NCBI GenBank assembly: GCA_963738185.1
Contig: CAVTVA010000003.1
Coordinates: 1,798,001-1,862,000 of the forward strand
Source: AP-15 sp963738185
Lineage (GTDB): Bacteria; Pseudomonadota; Alphaproteobacteria; ATCC43930; CGMCC-115725
DNA length: 64,000 bases
Direction of reading: 5' to 3'
The notes under the pieces were generated by a model that made no database searches, had not been told where the DNA came from, and saw only the letters and a program-made list of their open reading frames with translations. The position numbers were made by a program, and so were the translations under genes. Below, one piece after another: positions 56,451 through 64,000 of the stretch (its first letter is position 1; each line of letters begins with the position of its first letter).

Positions 56451-57279
56451 GTGGACGACAATAGCAAGGGCGGACCGTTAAGCGGCCGGCGGATTGCGCT
56501 GCTGGAGGCGCGCGAGGCCGACCGGCTTGCCGCGATGCTCCAGGAGCAGGGAGCGGAGACGGTCAGCTGCCCGCTGGTCGCGATCCTCGATGTGGCTGAT
56601 CCGACGCCGATTGTCGCTTGGCTCCGACGGTTTATCGAGGCGCCGTTCGACGACCTAATTCTGCTGACCGGCGAAGGCCTCGACCGCCTCCACGCGACTG
56701 CCCGGCGATTGGGAATGGAGCCGACATTCATCGACGCTCTCGCGCAGACCCGCAAGATCACCCGCGGCCCCAAACCGGCGCGGGCATTACGCCAGCTCGG
56801 CCTTGCGCCGGACTTGCGTGCGGAAAAGCCGACGAGCGAGGGCGTCATCGCGCTAATCGCGCGCGACGATCTGCACGGTCGCAGGGTCGGGGTTCAGCTC
56901 TATCCGGGGGCGAGCAACCGGATCGTCGAGTTTCTGCGCGGCGCCGGGGCGATCGCAGATGCGGTGGTGCCGTACGAATACGCCTCGAAAGCGGACGACG
57001 CGAAGGTCAAGGCGCTGATCGACCAGATGGCGGCAGGACGGATTGACGCGATCGCCTTCACCAGCGCCCCTCAGATTCGCCGCCTGTTCGATGTCGCCCG
57101 CGCGCTAAACCATGAAGAAGCGCTGCAGGCTGGGCTCGGGCGAACCAGGGTCGCCGCGATCGGGCCGGTCGTCGCCGCCGAGCTGCAACGGCGCGGCGTG
57201 ACCGCGAGCGATCATGCCGAGCGGACCCTATTTTATGAAACCGCTGGTGTCGGCGATCGTCGCGGCGCTGTCCCGCTGA
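56451..57279 (+). CDS. hemD: Uroporphyrinogen-III synthase (frame broken by a +1 base)
   Basis: About 275 residues once joined. 'SGRRIALLEAREADRLAAML', 'DDLILLTGEGLDRL', 'GRRVGVQLYPG', 'IAFTSAPQIRRLFDVA' and 'VAAIGPVVAAELQRRGV' follow the HemD plan of paired Rossmann-like domains. Near 57226-57235 one extra base (ACCCTATTTT run) shifts the end; dropping it yields 'FMKPLVSAIVAALSR' to TGA 57279. Located right after nirBD, it probably supplies uroporphyrinogen III for siroheme. A GTG start is used. Confidence 0.8.
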
Positions 57280-57302
57280 CGGCTCGGCGCCCGGAACCCG
57301 CC

Positions 57303-58400
57303 TCAGTCCGCGCGTCCGAGATCCGCGATCGCCGCGGCGAGGAAGCGCGCCGCTTCGCCGCCGGTCACGGCGCGGTGGTCGAAGGTCAACGACAGCGGCA
57401 GCATGCGATGCGCGGCAAGCGTGCCGTCGGCCATGACCGCGCGCGCGGCGATGCGCCCGGCGCCGAGGATCGCCACCTGCGGCGGGACCACGACGAGGGC
57501 CGCGAAATGCCCGGCGAACATGCCGAAATTCGACAAGGTGATGGTCTGGCCGCGCAATTCGGCGAGCGGCACGGTGCGCGCCCGCAGATCGCGCTTCATC
57601 GCCTCGATGCCGCGCCGCAGATCGGCGGCGTCGCGCCCGCCGACATTGCGCAGCACCGGCACGAACAGGCCGTCCTCGGCATCGACGGCGAGTCCCAGGT
57701 CGATCTGCTTTAGGAGCCGCCGCTCGAGGTTGCGCCCGTCATACCAGGCATTGAGCGCCGGGGCCGCGGCGCAGCCGGCGACGATCGCCCGCACCAGCCG
57801 GATCGTCACGTCGGTTTTCGCCGGCCACGCCTCGATGTCGGCCTCGTCGGACACCGTCGCCGGGACGATTTCGGCATGCGCCCGCGCCATGTTGACCGCC
57901 ATTGCCCGGCGCACGCCCGACAGCGCCTCGACCGGCCCGGCCGCGGTCAAGGCCCGCGCCGCGCGCTCGACATCGGCGCTGGTGACCGCCCCGCCGGGGC
58001 CGCTCGCCGCCACGATCCCGAGATCGACGCCGAGCCGCTGCGCCAGCGCCCGCACCGCCGGCGCCGCCCTGGTTGCGCCGGGGCCCGGCCGGGCCGCCGC
58101 TGGCGCCGAAGACGCCGGCTCGGCGGCGGCAAGCTCGCCCACCACGGTCCCGGTATCGCCGCGCGCCGCATCGTCGAACTCGACCAGGGCGGCGCCGACT
58201 TTGACCCGCTCGCCCGGCTTGGCGAACAGCCGGGCGATCCGCCCCGATTGCGGCGAGGGCACCTCGACCACCGCCTTTTCGGTTTCGACCGAAAGCAATG
58301 GCTGGTCGGCCACGACATGATCGCCCTCGCCGACATGCCAGGCGACCAGCTCGGCCTCCTGCAGGCCTTCGCCGAGATCGGGCAGGTTAAAGGTGGTCAT
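57303..58400 (-). CDS. 2-oxoacid dehydrogenase E2 (dihydrolipoamide acyltransferase)
   Basis: A 365-residue E2. The lipoyl domain (1-78) has the lipoylated Lys42 in 'SVETEKAVVEVPSP'. An Ala/Pro linker, a peripheral-subunit-binding domain (about 112-148, 'VRALAQRLGVDLGIVAASG') and the CATase domain with catalytic His in 'TFDHRAVTGGEAARFL' (about 338) follow. The usual DG after HRxxD is TGG here. It receives acyl groups from the E1alpha/E1beta upstream. Last gene of the operon; no E3 in the window. Confidence 0.9.
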   Translation of the reverse strand: MTTFNLPDLGEGLQEAELVAWHVGEGDHVVADQPLLSVETEKAVVEVPSPQSGRIARLFAKPGERVKVGAALVEFDDAARGDTGTVVGELAAAEPASSAPAAARPGPGATRAAPAVRALAQRLGVDLGIVAASGPGGAVTSADVERAARALTAAGPVEALSGVRRAMAVNMARAHAEIVPATVSDEADIEAWPAKTDVTIRLVRAIVAGCAAAPALNAWYDGRNLERRLLKQIDLGLAVDAEDGLFVPVLRNVGGRDAADLRRGIEAMKRDLRARTVPLAELRGQTITLSNFGMFAGHFAALVVVPPQVAILGAGRIAARAVMADGTLAAHRMLPLSLTFDHRAVTGGEAARFLAAAIADLGRAD

Positions 58401-58436
58401 GTTTCACCGTACGTCCGGGAAGGGCCCGCTCTATTT

Positions 58437-58549
58437 CGTCATTCCGGGACGGCCGCAGGCCAGACTCGGAACCCATGAACACCGGCTTCCCCGATGAGAC
58501 TGTGTTCATACGTTCCGGGCGCGGGCTGCGCCCGCGCCCCGGAATGACG
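58437..58549. repeat. Palindromic repeat CGTCATTCCGGG...CCCGGAATGACG inside the 2-oxoacid dehydrogenase operon
   Basis: A 113-bp element with inverted ends (CGTCATTCCGGG / CCCCGGAATGACG) and inner inverted repeat (CGGAACCCATGAACAC / GTGTTCATACGTTCCG). It lies between the E1beta stop and E2 start. This is a well-known alphaproteobacterial repeat type. Confidence 0.8.
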
Positions 58550-58583
58550 ACCGTTTCGCATCTTCTTTGACGAGAGCCGTGGC

Positions 58584-59565
58584 TCACTGATACGCGAGCG
58601 CGCGGCGGGCGGCGGCGGCGATGCGCGCGGCGCTCGGCAGATACTGCTGCTCGAGACGCGGCAACGGCATGACCGTGTCCCAGCCGGCGACGCGCTCGAC
58701 CGGAGCAAGCAAGGAGACGAGCCCGTCCTCGGCGAGGCGGGCGGCGATCTCGGCGCCGACCCCGCCGGTCAGCGGCGCCTCATGGACGATGACGCAGCGG
58801 CCGGTCTTGCCGACCGAGGCGAGCACCGCGCTCGGCATCGAACGGTTTCAGGGTGGCGAGGTCGAGGATTTCGGCGCTGATCCCGTCCTCGGCCAAGAGC
58901 TCGGCCGCGGCTGTCGTCTCCTTGGTCATCGCCCCCCAGGTGACGAGCGAAATGTCGCTGCCCTCGCGCAGCACGAAAGCGCGGTCGAGCGGCAGGGCCG
59001 CGCCATCATCCTCGACCTCCTCGCGCGCCGCGCGATAGAGCCGGGTCGGCTCAAAAAACACCACCGGGTCGGGGTCGCGGATCGCCGCCAGCAGCAATCC
59101 ATAGGCGCGCGCCGGCGAGGACGGGATCACCACCCGCAGCCCGGGAATGTGGGCGAACATCGCCTCCGGGCTCTCGGAATGATGCTCGACCGCGCGAATG
59201 CCGCCGCCATAAGGTGCGCGCAGCACCATCGGGCAGCTGAGCCGGCCGCGGGTGCGGGTGCGCAGCCGGGCCGCATGGTTCGCCATCTGATCGATCGCCG
59301 GATAGATGAAGCCGGTGAACTGGATTTCCGACACGGGGCGCATCCCTTGCGCCGCGAGGCCGACGGACAGCCCGGCGATCGCCCCTTCGGCGAGCGGAGT
59401 GTCGAGCACGCGGCCCGCGCCAAAGCGCTGCAGCAGCCCATCGGTGGCGCGGAAGACGCCGCCCTCGGCTCCGACATCCTCGCCGAGCACGACGACCGCC
59501 TGATCGTCGCCGAGCGCTCGGGCGAGCGCCAGGTTCACCGCCTGGACGAGCGTGATCTCGGGCAT
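58584..59565 (-). CDS. pdhB: Pyruvate/2-oxoacid dehydrogenase E1 beta subunit (frame broken by a +1 base)
   Basis: About 326 residues once joined. 'ITLVQAVNLALARALGDDQ', 'LGEDVGAEGGVFRATDGL', 'FTGFIYPAIDQMANHAARL' and 'EPTRLYRAAREEV' are E1beta blocks; the second frame gives 'AVLASVGKTGRCVIVHEAPLTGG' and the tail. The extra base is at 58826-58838. It forms an alpha2beta2 ThDP enzyme with the upstream alpha subunit. It starts 7 bp after the E1alpha stop. Confidence 0.85.
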
Positions 59566-59572
59566 CGCGTCC

Positions 59573-60694
59573 TCACTCGGCCGCCGCGTCGAGCGCGGCC
59601 TGGCGCTGCCCGGCGAGCGCCTCGGGCAGGCTGGCATAGGCAAAGTCGAACATCGCTTCCGGCGATTGCCGCGGCGTGTCGAGGTAGGCCGCAGCCGCCG
59701 CCTCGATCGCGACCGAGGTCTCGGCCAACAGCCGCTCCTCGTCGGGCTTCGCCCACAGCCCGGCATCGACCAGGTAGTGGCGCAGCCGGGCAATCGGCTC
59801 CTCGGCCCAATGCTGGCTGACCTCGGCGTCGTTGCGATAGCGGCTGGCGTCGTCGGCGGTGGTGTGGTCGCCGAGCCGGTACGTCAGCGCCTCGATCAGG
59901 TGCGGCCCGCCGCCGGAGCGCGCCTTCACAAGCGCGCGGGCGACCGCTTCGCGGACCGCGACGACATCGTTGCCATCGACCTGCTCGCTGGCGATGCCGG
60001 CGGCGATGCCTTTTTGCGCCAGCGTTTTGGCCGCGGTCTGCTTGGCGACCGGGAAGGAGATCGCCCAGCCATTGTTGTTGATGACAAACACCGCCGGCAA
60101 CTGCCATGCCCCGGCGATGTTGAGCGCTTCGGCGACATCGCCCTTCGAGGTGGCGCCGTCGCCAAAGACGCACACCGCAGCGCGCGCCTCGCGCCGCAGC
60201 TTGAACGCCAGCGCCACGCCAACCGCGTGCGGCGCATGCGTGCCCACCGGCACGCAGACCGGAAAATCCTCGCGCGCCTTGGCAAAATCGCTGCCGCGCT
60301 CGTCGCCGCCCCAGAACAAAAACAGCTCGAAGAGGCTCACCCCGCGCCACAGCTGCGCACCATGCTCGCGAAAGCTCGGCAGCAGCACGTCGTCCTCGCG
60401 CATCGCGGCGGCAAGGCCGACCGACACCGCCTCCTGACCCAACGCCGACGCGAAGGTGCCGAGCCGTCCGGTTCGCTGCAACGCCACAGCCTTCGCATCA
60501 AAGCTGCGGGCCAGCACCATCCCGCGATAGAGCGCTTTCAGCTCGGCCGGATCGCGGGCAAAATCGGGCAGCGGCCGCACCGCCTTGCCCTTGGGGTCGA
60601 TAAAGCGGCTCCATCCGATCTCGAACCGCGCCACCGTGTCCGCTGCCGGCGCCCACGGCTCGGCCAAAGGTTCCTCAGTTTTTTCCGCCGACAT
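59573..60694 (-). CDS. pdhA: Pyruvate/2-oxoacid dehydrogenase E1 alpha subunit
   Basis: A 373-residue ThDP subunit. 'LQRTGRLGTFASALGQEAVSVG' and the ThDP/Mg motif from 'FGDGATSKGDVAEALNIAG' to 'VINNNGWAIS' (about 165-205) are diagnostic, along with the phosphorylation-loop-like 'EALTYRLGDHTTADDASRY'. It is closest in style to Gram-positive-type PdhA; branched-chain 2-oxoacids are an alternative substrate. ATG 60694 (MSAEKTEEP) is chosen over an earlier Arg-rich in-frame extension. First gene of E1alpha-E1beta-E2. Confidence 0.88.
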   Translation of the reverse strand: MSAEKTEEPLAEPWAPAADTVARFEIGWSRFIDPKGKAVRPLPDFARDPAELKALYRGMVLARSFDAKAVALQRTGRLGTFASALGQEAVSVGLAAAMREDDVLLPSFREHGAQLWRGVSLFELFLFWGGDERGSDFAKAREDFPVCVPVGTHAPHAVGVALAFKLRREARAAVCVFGDGATSKGDVAEALNIAGAWQLPAVFVINNNGWAISFPVAKQTAAKTLAQKGIAAGIASEQVDGNDVVAVREAVARALVKARSGGGPHLIEALTYRLGDHTTADDASRYRNDAEVSQHWAEEPIARLRHYLVDAGLWAKPDEERLLAETSVAIEAAAAAYLDTPRQSPEAMFDFAYASLPEALAGQRQAALDAAAE

Positions 60695-61179
60695 CACGCA
60701 CCAGATTTGTTTCGCGCCGGCCCGCCGACGGCGTCCGGCTGCATCTACCAACGCCGGCGGCAGCCGATTGCTCCCGGCCGCGCGCCTAGAGGCGAGCCCG
60801 CCTTGATCTGGGCATAGCCGGCTCGCCTTGAATTAGTACATCGCAAAGGAGGTCGCCGCCTTTTTGGGAGCGCAGCCTCCGGCGATCGGTGCAACTCGGC
60901 CCCGCACTGGTCCGAGGTGGCGCCGATCAACCGCGAGAGCGGTACGATCCGCGGGCGCCGCACCATCGCCGGCGGCCGTCCCGCGGTGCGAAGCACGCAC
61001 GATGCCGATGCAGCGCGTCGTTTCCGGCCCCAACCGATTTTTTCACGTGCTCGAAAGCGAGGGACGCACGCGCCACTCCAAGCTCATCGGCAATCCCGTC
61101 ACACACCCCTTCGCGCGGGCGACGGCGCGGTGCCGGCACCATTTGCATCTTTGAGGCTGGAGCCTCAGCAACGGCTGCC
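60695..61179. other. Gene-free region upstream of the E1alpha operon
   Basis: About 485 bp without a supportable gene. It should carry the promoter of the 2-oxoacid dehydrogenase operon. A palindromic TGAGGCTGGAGCCTCA (61152-61167) 12 bp beyond the phosphatase stop may be part of its terminator, though no U-tract follows. No RNA gene was seen. Confidence 0.4.
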
Positions 61180-61620
61180 TCAGCCGGCGCGCTGACGCAG
61201 CCGGGCCGCGACCGCCGGCAAAGCGGCGATGTCGATGCCGTGGCGTGCGGCCTCGGCGACCAGGCTTAGCGGGTCGGCGCCCTCGCGCAGCCTTGCCAAC
61301 GCCCATAAGAGGGTCGAGCGGGTGCCGCTGCGGCAATGCGCGACGACCGGAGCCTCGGCCTCGCGCAAGGTCGCGGCAAAGGCGTCGACATCGGCGCGCG
61401 TCAGGCTCGCCGCGGTGATCGGGATGTGGTGGTAGGCGATGCCGTGCGCCTCGGCGAGCTGTCTTGCCTCGGCCGCCGGCAGCTGGCCCGGGTCTTCGCC
61501 GTCTGGCCGGTTGTTGACGATCGTGCGCACCCCGGCCTCGGCCAGCGCCTCGATATCGGCGCGATCGAGCCGGCCCGCGACGCTCAGCCCCTGTGCCAGC
61601 GCAATAAGCTCGGCTGCCAT
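61180..61620 (-). CDS. TIGR01244 family protein (DSP-like phosphatase / BLH domain)
   Basis: A 146-residue protein of the TIGR01244 family, found alone or fused to rhodanese and beta-lactamase-like persulfide dioxygenases. The phosphatase-like loop 'VAHCRSGTRSTLLWA' holds Cys96 and Arg102 in a CxxxxxR pattern, and 'ALAEAGVRTIVNNRPDGEDPGQLP' is the preceding core. It may be linked to sulfide/persulfide metabolism. ATG 61620 has GGAGGAG just upstream. Confidence 0.82.
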   Translation of the reverse strand: MAAELIALAQGLSVAGRLDRADIEALAEAGVRTIVNNRPDGEDPGQLPAAEARQLAEAHGIAYHHIPITAASLTRADVDAFAATLREAEAPVVAHCRSGTRSTLLWALARLREGADPLSLVAEAARHGIDIAALPAVAARLRQRAG

Positions 61621-61684
61621 GCTGCTCCTCCAAACCTTGCCGGCGCACACTTGCAGGTGGCGCTGCCGCGGTCACCCGAAAAGA

Positions 61685-62164
61685 TCAGGCGGCAAATTGC
61701 GGCGCTCGCTGCAGCATGTCGCCGGCGCGGATCCAGAACCGTTCGAGCCGGCGCAAGGTGACGCCGGCGGCCTGAAGATCCTCGGCGCTGACCAGCGCCT
61801 GGCCCAGCATCTCGGCATGGCGCTGATGCATCTCGGTCAGCCGGTCGCGCAATTTGAACCCCTTATCGGTGAGCCGAACATGGACCGAGCGGCGGTCGTG
61901 CAATGAGCGCTGCTGCACCAGATAGCCGTTTTCCACCATCTTCTTGACGTTGTAGGAGACGTTCGAGCCGAGATAGCAGCCACGCAAGGTCAATTCGCCG
62001 ACGGTCATTTCGGCGTCGCCGATGTTGAACAGCATCATGCCTTGCACATTGTTGATGTCGTGGATCCCGAGCCCCTCGAGCTCGAGCTTTACCACTTCGA
62101 GGAAATGGCGGTGCAGGCGCTCGACCAGCGAGATCACTTCGAGATATGTATTCGTATTATCCAT
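61685..62164 (-). CDS. ldtR: MarR family regulator, LdtR type
   Basis: A 159-residue winged-helix repressor. The strongly conserved start 'DNTNTYLEVISLVERLHRHFLEVVK' (shortened), 'LGIHDINNVQGMMLFNIGDAEMTVGEL', 'RGCYLGSNVSYNVKKMVENGYL' and the wing 'HDRRSVHVRLTDKG' match LdtR of Rhizobiales/Liberibacter. LdtR controls an L,D-transpeptidase and osmotic-stress genes there. The target gene is not in the window. Confidence 0.85.
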   Translation of the reverse strand: MDNTNTYLEVISLVERLHRHFLEVVKLELEGLGIHDINNVQGMMLFNIGDAEMTVGELTLRGCYLGSNVSYNVKKMVENGYLVQQRSLHDRRSVHVRLTDKGFKLRDRLTEMHQRHAEMLGQALVSAEDLQAAGVTLRRLERFWIRAGDMLQRAPQFAA

Positions 62165-62224
62165 CCGAGCCTCGTTACAGGGCGGTCTCGGACAGCATAA
62201 TGCGCACTTAGTTAATGATTGGTT

Positions 62225-63124
62225 TCAGGTTTTACGGCCAGGCTTGGCAATAAAGCGGTAAATCGCCGAGAAATCGAGGCTGCCCGCGCCCTCGTCGACA
62301 AACAGCTGGTAGAATGCGGCGGCGGCGGCCCCAAGCGGGGTCGGCGCGGCGCTCGCCCCGGCCGCCTGCTGCGCCAGGCGCAGATCCTTCAACATCATTG
62401 CCGCGGTAAAGCCGGCCGCGTAGTCGCGGTTGGCCGGCGACGACGGGACCGGCCCCGGCACCGGGCAATAACTGGTCAAGGCCCAGCATTGGCTGGAGGA
62501 TTTGCTGCAAACGTCGAACAGGGTCTGGGCCGAAAGCCCGAGCCTGTCGGCCAGGGTGAACGCCTCGCACAGCCCGATCATCGAGACCGCGAGCAGCATG
62601 TTGTTGCAGATTTTGACGGCCTGGCCATTGCCGGCCGGGCCGGCATGGACGATCGTGCGGCCCATTGCCGCCAGCACCGGCTCGGCGCGGGCAAACGCCC
62701 CGGGGCTGCCGCCGACCATAATCGTCAGGCTCGCCGCCTCGGCCCCGGCGGTGCCGCCCGAAACCGGCGCGTCGAGCATGTCGAACCCTGCTTCGCCAGC
62801 CGCGACGGCGACCATGCGGGCGGTCTCGACATCGATCGTCGAGCAGTCGATCAACAGCGCATCCTTGGCGGCGCGGCCCAGAACCCCGCCATTGCCGAGA
62901 TAAACCTCGCGCACCTGCGGCCCGGCCGGCAGCATCGTGATCACGATCTCGCCGGCGGCGATCGCCTCGGCGGCGCTGGCCGCAGCCCGGCCGCCCTTTG
63001 CCGCCAGCGCCGCGACCGGCGCCGGCATGATGTCATAGCCGACGACCTGATGGCCGGCCTTGAGCAGATTGGCCGCCATCGGCGCGCCCATATTGCCGAG
63101 CCCGATAAATCCGACCGTCGCCAT
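62225..63124 (-). CDS. mmsB: 3-hydroxyisobutyrate dehydrogenase
   Basis: A 299-residue enzyme. Rossmann motif 'GFIGLGNMGAPMAANLLKAGH', 'DAPVSGGTAGAEAASLTIMVGG', catalytic Lys in 'GNGQAVKICNNMLLAVSMIG', and the MmsB-type 'CSKSSSQCWALTSYCPVPG' and 'NRDYAAGFTAAMMLKDLRLA'. It oxidises 3-hydroxyisobutyrate to methylmalonate semialdehyde in valine breakdown. It follows a hydrolase gene of the same pathway by 26 bp on the same strand. Confidence 0.92.
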   Translation of the reverse strand: MATVGFIGLGNMGAPMAANLLKAGHQVVGYDIMPAPVAALAAKGGRAAASAAEAIAAGEIVITMLPAGPQVREVYLGNGGVLGRAAKDALLIDCSTIDVETARMVAVAAGEAGFDMLDAPVSGGTAGAEAASLTIMVGGSPGAFARAEPVLAAMGRTIVHAGPAGNGQAVKICNNMLLAVSMIGLCEAFTLADRLGLSAQTLFDVCSKSSSQCWALTSYCPVPGPVPSSPANRDYAAGFTAAMMLKDLRLAQQAAGASAAPTPLGAAAAAFYQLFVDEGAGSLDFSAIYRFIAKPGRKT

Positions 63125-63150
63125 CCGGGTTTCCTCTCGTCTCGCTCGGT

Positions 63151-64000
63151 TCAGCCAAACCGCAGCTCGCGCGCGCCGATCGGCGCGAAATAGCGGTCGA
63201 TCATCGCGTCGTCTATCTCGGCTAGGCTCGCCGGGCGCCAGCGCGGCTGCTGGTCCTTGTCGATCAGCGCGGCGCGCACCCCTTCGTAAAAATCGTGCGC
63301 CGCCATGATGTGCTGGACGAGCCGGTATTCGAGGATCAGCGCCTGGTCGAGGTCATAATCGCGGCCGACCGAGAGCTGGCGAAGGGTGACCTTGAGGCTG
63401 GTCGGCGACTTGGTCAGCAGCCCGGCGCGGGTTTCGGCGGCCCAGCCGGCCATCGCACCATCCGCCTGCGCCTCGGCGTTAAGCGCTGCGAGGATCGCCT
63501 CGACCGTGTCGCCGGCAAAACAGCGATCGATCGCCGGCCGCAAGGCCGCGAGCGGCGCCGGCCCGAGATCCGCGGCCCCGAGATCCGCGGCCCCGAGATC
63601 CGCGGCCCCGAGATCCGCGGCAAAGCCGGAGAGGACGGCCTCGGCCTGGCGCTTCTCGCCGCCCGCCTGCCACTCGGTCCGGCCGAGCGCCGCGACCAGG
63701 GCCTCAACCTGCTCCTGCCCGGCGACATGAGTGGCAAGCCCGCAATAGAGCGCGTCCGCCGCCCGCAATCGGGCGCCGGTCAGCCCGAGATAACGGCCGA
63801 TCCGGCCGGGGCAGCGATTGAGGAACCGGGTCGCCCCGACATCGGGAAAGAGCCCGATCGCGGTCTCCGGCATGGCGAACCAGGTGCGCTCGGTCGCCAC
63901 TCGGTATGCGCCGTTGACCGAGATCCCCGCGCCGCCGCCCATCGTGATCCCGTCGATGATCGCGACATAGGGCTTCGGAAAGCGATGGATCTGGTGGATC
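63151..64000 (-). CDS. 3-hydroxyisobutyryl-CoA hydrolase-like enoyl-CoA hydratase family protein (N-terminus outside the window)
   Basis: The C-terminal 283 residues; the gene begins beyond 64000. 'PYVAIIDGITMGGGAGISVNG' is the oxyanion-hole segment and 'FAMPETAIGLFPDVGATRFLNR' carries the catalytic Glu/Asp pattern of HIBYL-CoA hydrolases, with 'SPTSLKVTLRQLSVGRDYDL' and 'GVRAALIDKDQQPRWRPASL' in the C-terminal part. It acts one step before MmsB in valine degradation, consistent with the linkage. A 15-bp tandem repeat inserts Ala-Ala-Asp-Leu-Gly units in its middle. Confidence 0.88.
   Translation of the reverse strand, partial: IHQIHRFPKPYVAIIDGITMGGGAGISVNGAYRVATERTWFAMPETAIGLFPDVGATRFLNRCPGRIGRYLGLTGARLRAADALYCGLATHVAGQEQVEALVAALGRTEWQAGGEKRQAEAVLSGFAADLGAADLGAADLGAADLGPAPLAALRPAIDRCFAGDTVEAILAALNAEAQADGAMAGWAAETRAGLLTKSPTSLKVTLRQLSVGRDYDLDQALILEYRLVQHIMAAHDFYEGVRAALIDKDQQPRWRPASLAEIDDAMIDRYFAPIGARELRFG
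63563..63621. repeat. In-frame 15-bp tandem repeat in the hydrolase gene
   Basis: Four copies of CCGAGATCCGCGGCC (the last lacks one base). On the coding strand they encode repeated AADLG. Copies are nearly identical, suggesting recent slippage. Confidence 0.85.

Noticed and set aside
60864..61269. Overlapping + strand frames upstream of the phosphatase gene
   Set aside because: Basic, low-complexity translations without start signals or homology; treated as gene-free sequence.

Overview
The window is 64 kb of GC-rich, densely coding chromosome from an alphaproteobacterium. The lineage markers are a GcrA-type cell-cycle regulator with clustered GANTC sites, an LdtR-like MarR regulator, a long structured leader in front of a fold-III ornithine decarboxylase, and palindromic intergenic repeats of the kinds common in Rhizobiales and Rhodospirillales genomes. 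The genus cannot be told from the sequence alone. No rRNA, tRNA, CRISPR array or intact transposase was found.

Layout. 1-10.4 kb: end of maleylacetoacetate isomerase, a PRC-barrel protein, a homodimeric E1/transketolase-like enzyme, a secreted beta-propeller, an Abhydrolase_10 protein, DUF924, a thioesterase, tadA, a cupin, RidA and RmuC. 10.4-18.2 kb: DUF6494, ZapE, peroxiredoxin, YqgE, a small drug/metabolite-type exporter, GST, a luciferase-like monooxygenase, a 3-hydroxyisobutyrate-dehydrogenase-like enzyme, an SDR and a TenA protein. 18.2-26 kb: yejB and yejA without yejE/yejF, hisN, a membrane-anchored cytochrome c, kdsB-pheA, a PPOX flavoprotein and an enoyl-CoA hydratase. 26.1-28.7 kb: RadC with an extra N-terminal domain, then a 480-nt leader and ornithine decarboxylase. 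28.8-30.5 kb is a graveyard of gene fragments (SMP-30-like, serine recombinase, UPF0016). 30.5-39.4 kb: a kdp potassium-pump operon with a decayed extra kdpE between kdpC and kdpD. 39.5-43.9 kb: a signalling operon (substrate-binding protein, histidine kinase, response-regulator/cyclase). 44-51.9 kb: glycerol kinase, an AT-rich orphan secreted protein, DUF5996, cupin, GcrA, a CoxE-like VWA protein, an alcohol dehydrogenase, a small lipoprotein and the Bpt aminoacyl transferase. 51.9-57.3 kb: a fumarase-superfamily lyase and nirB-nirD-hemD for nitrite assimilation and siroheme supply. 57.3-64 kb: an E1alpha/E1beta/E2 2-oxoacid dehydrogenase operon, a DSP-like phosphatase, LdtR, MmsB and the C-terminal part of a 3-hydroxyisobutyryl-CoA hydrolase (valine degradation).

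Two cautions matter for reuse. Ten otherwise well-conserved genes, including the normally essential tadA, are broken by apparent single-base insertions (eleven sites, all +1). I treat these as probably intact genes with errors in this sequence and annotate them as CDS spanning the shift. By contrast the fragments at 28.8-30.1 kb and the kdpE-like copy at 35.3-36.0 kb look truly decayed.

The most interesting regulatory element is the ornithine decarboxylase leader. It contains a possible H-type pseudoknot, an arginine-rich 36-codon reading frame with a strong ribosome-binding site, and a terminator-like hairpin that begins 12 nt after that frame stops. This layout suggests translation-coupled attenuation of polyamine synthesis.
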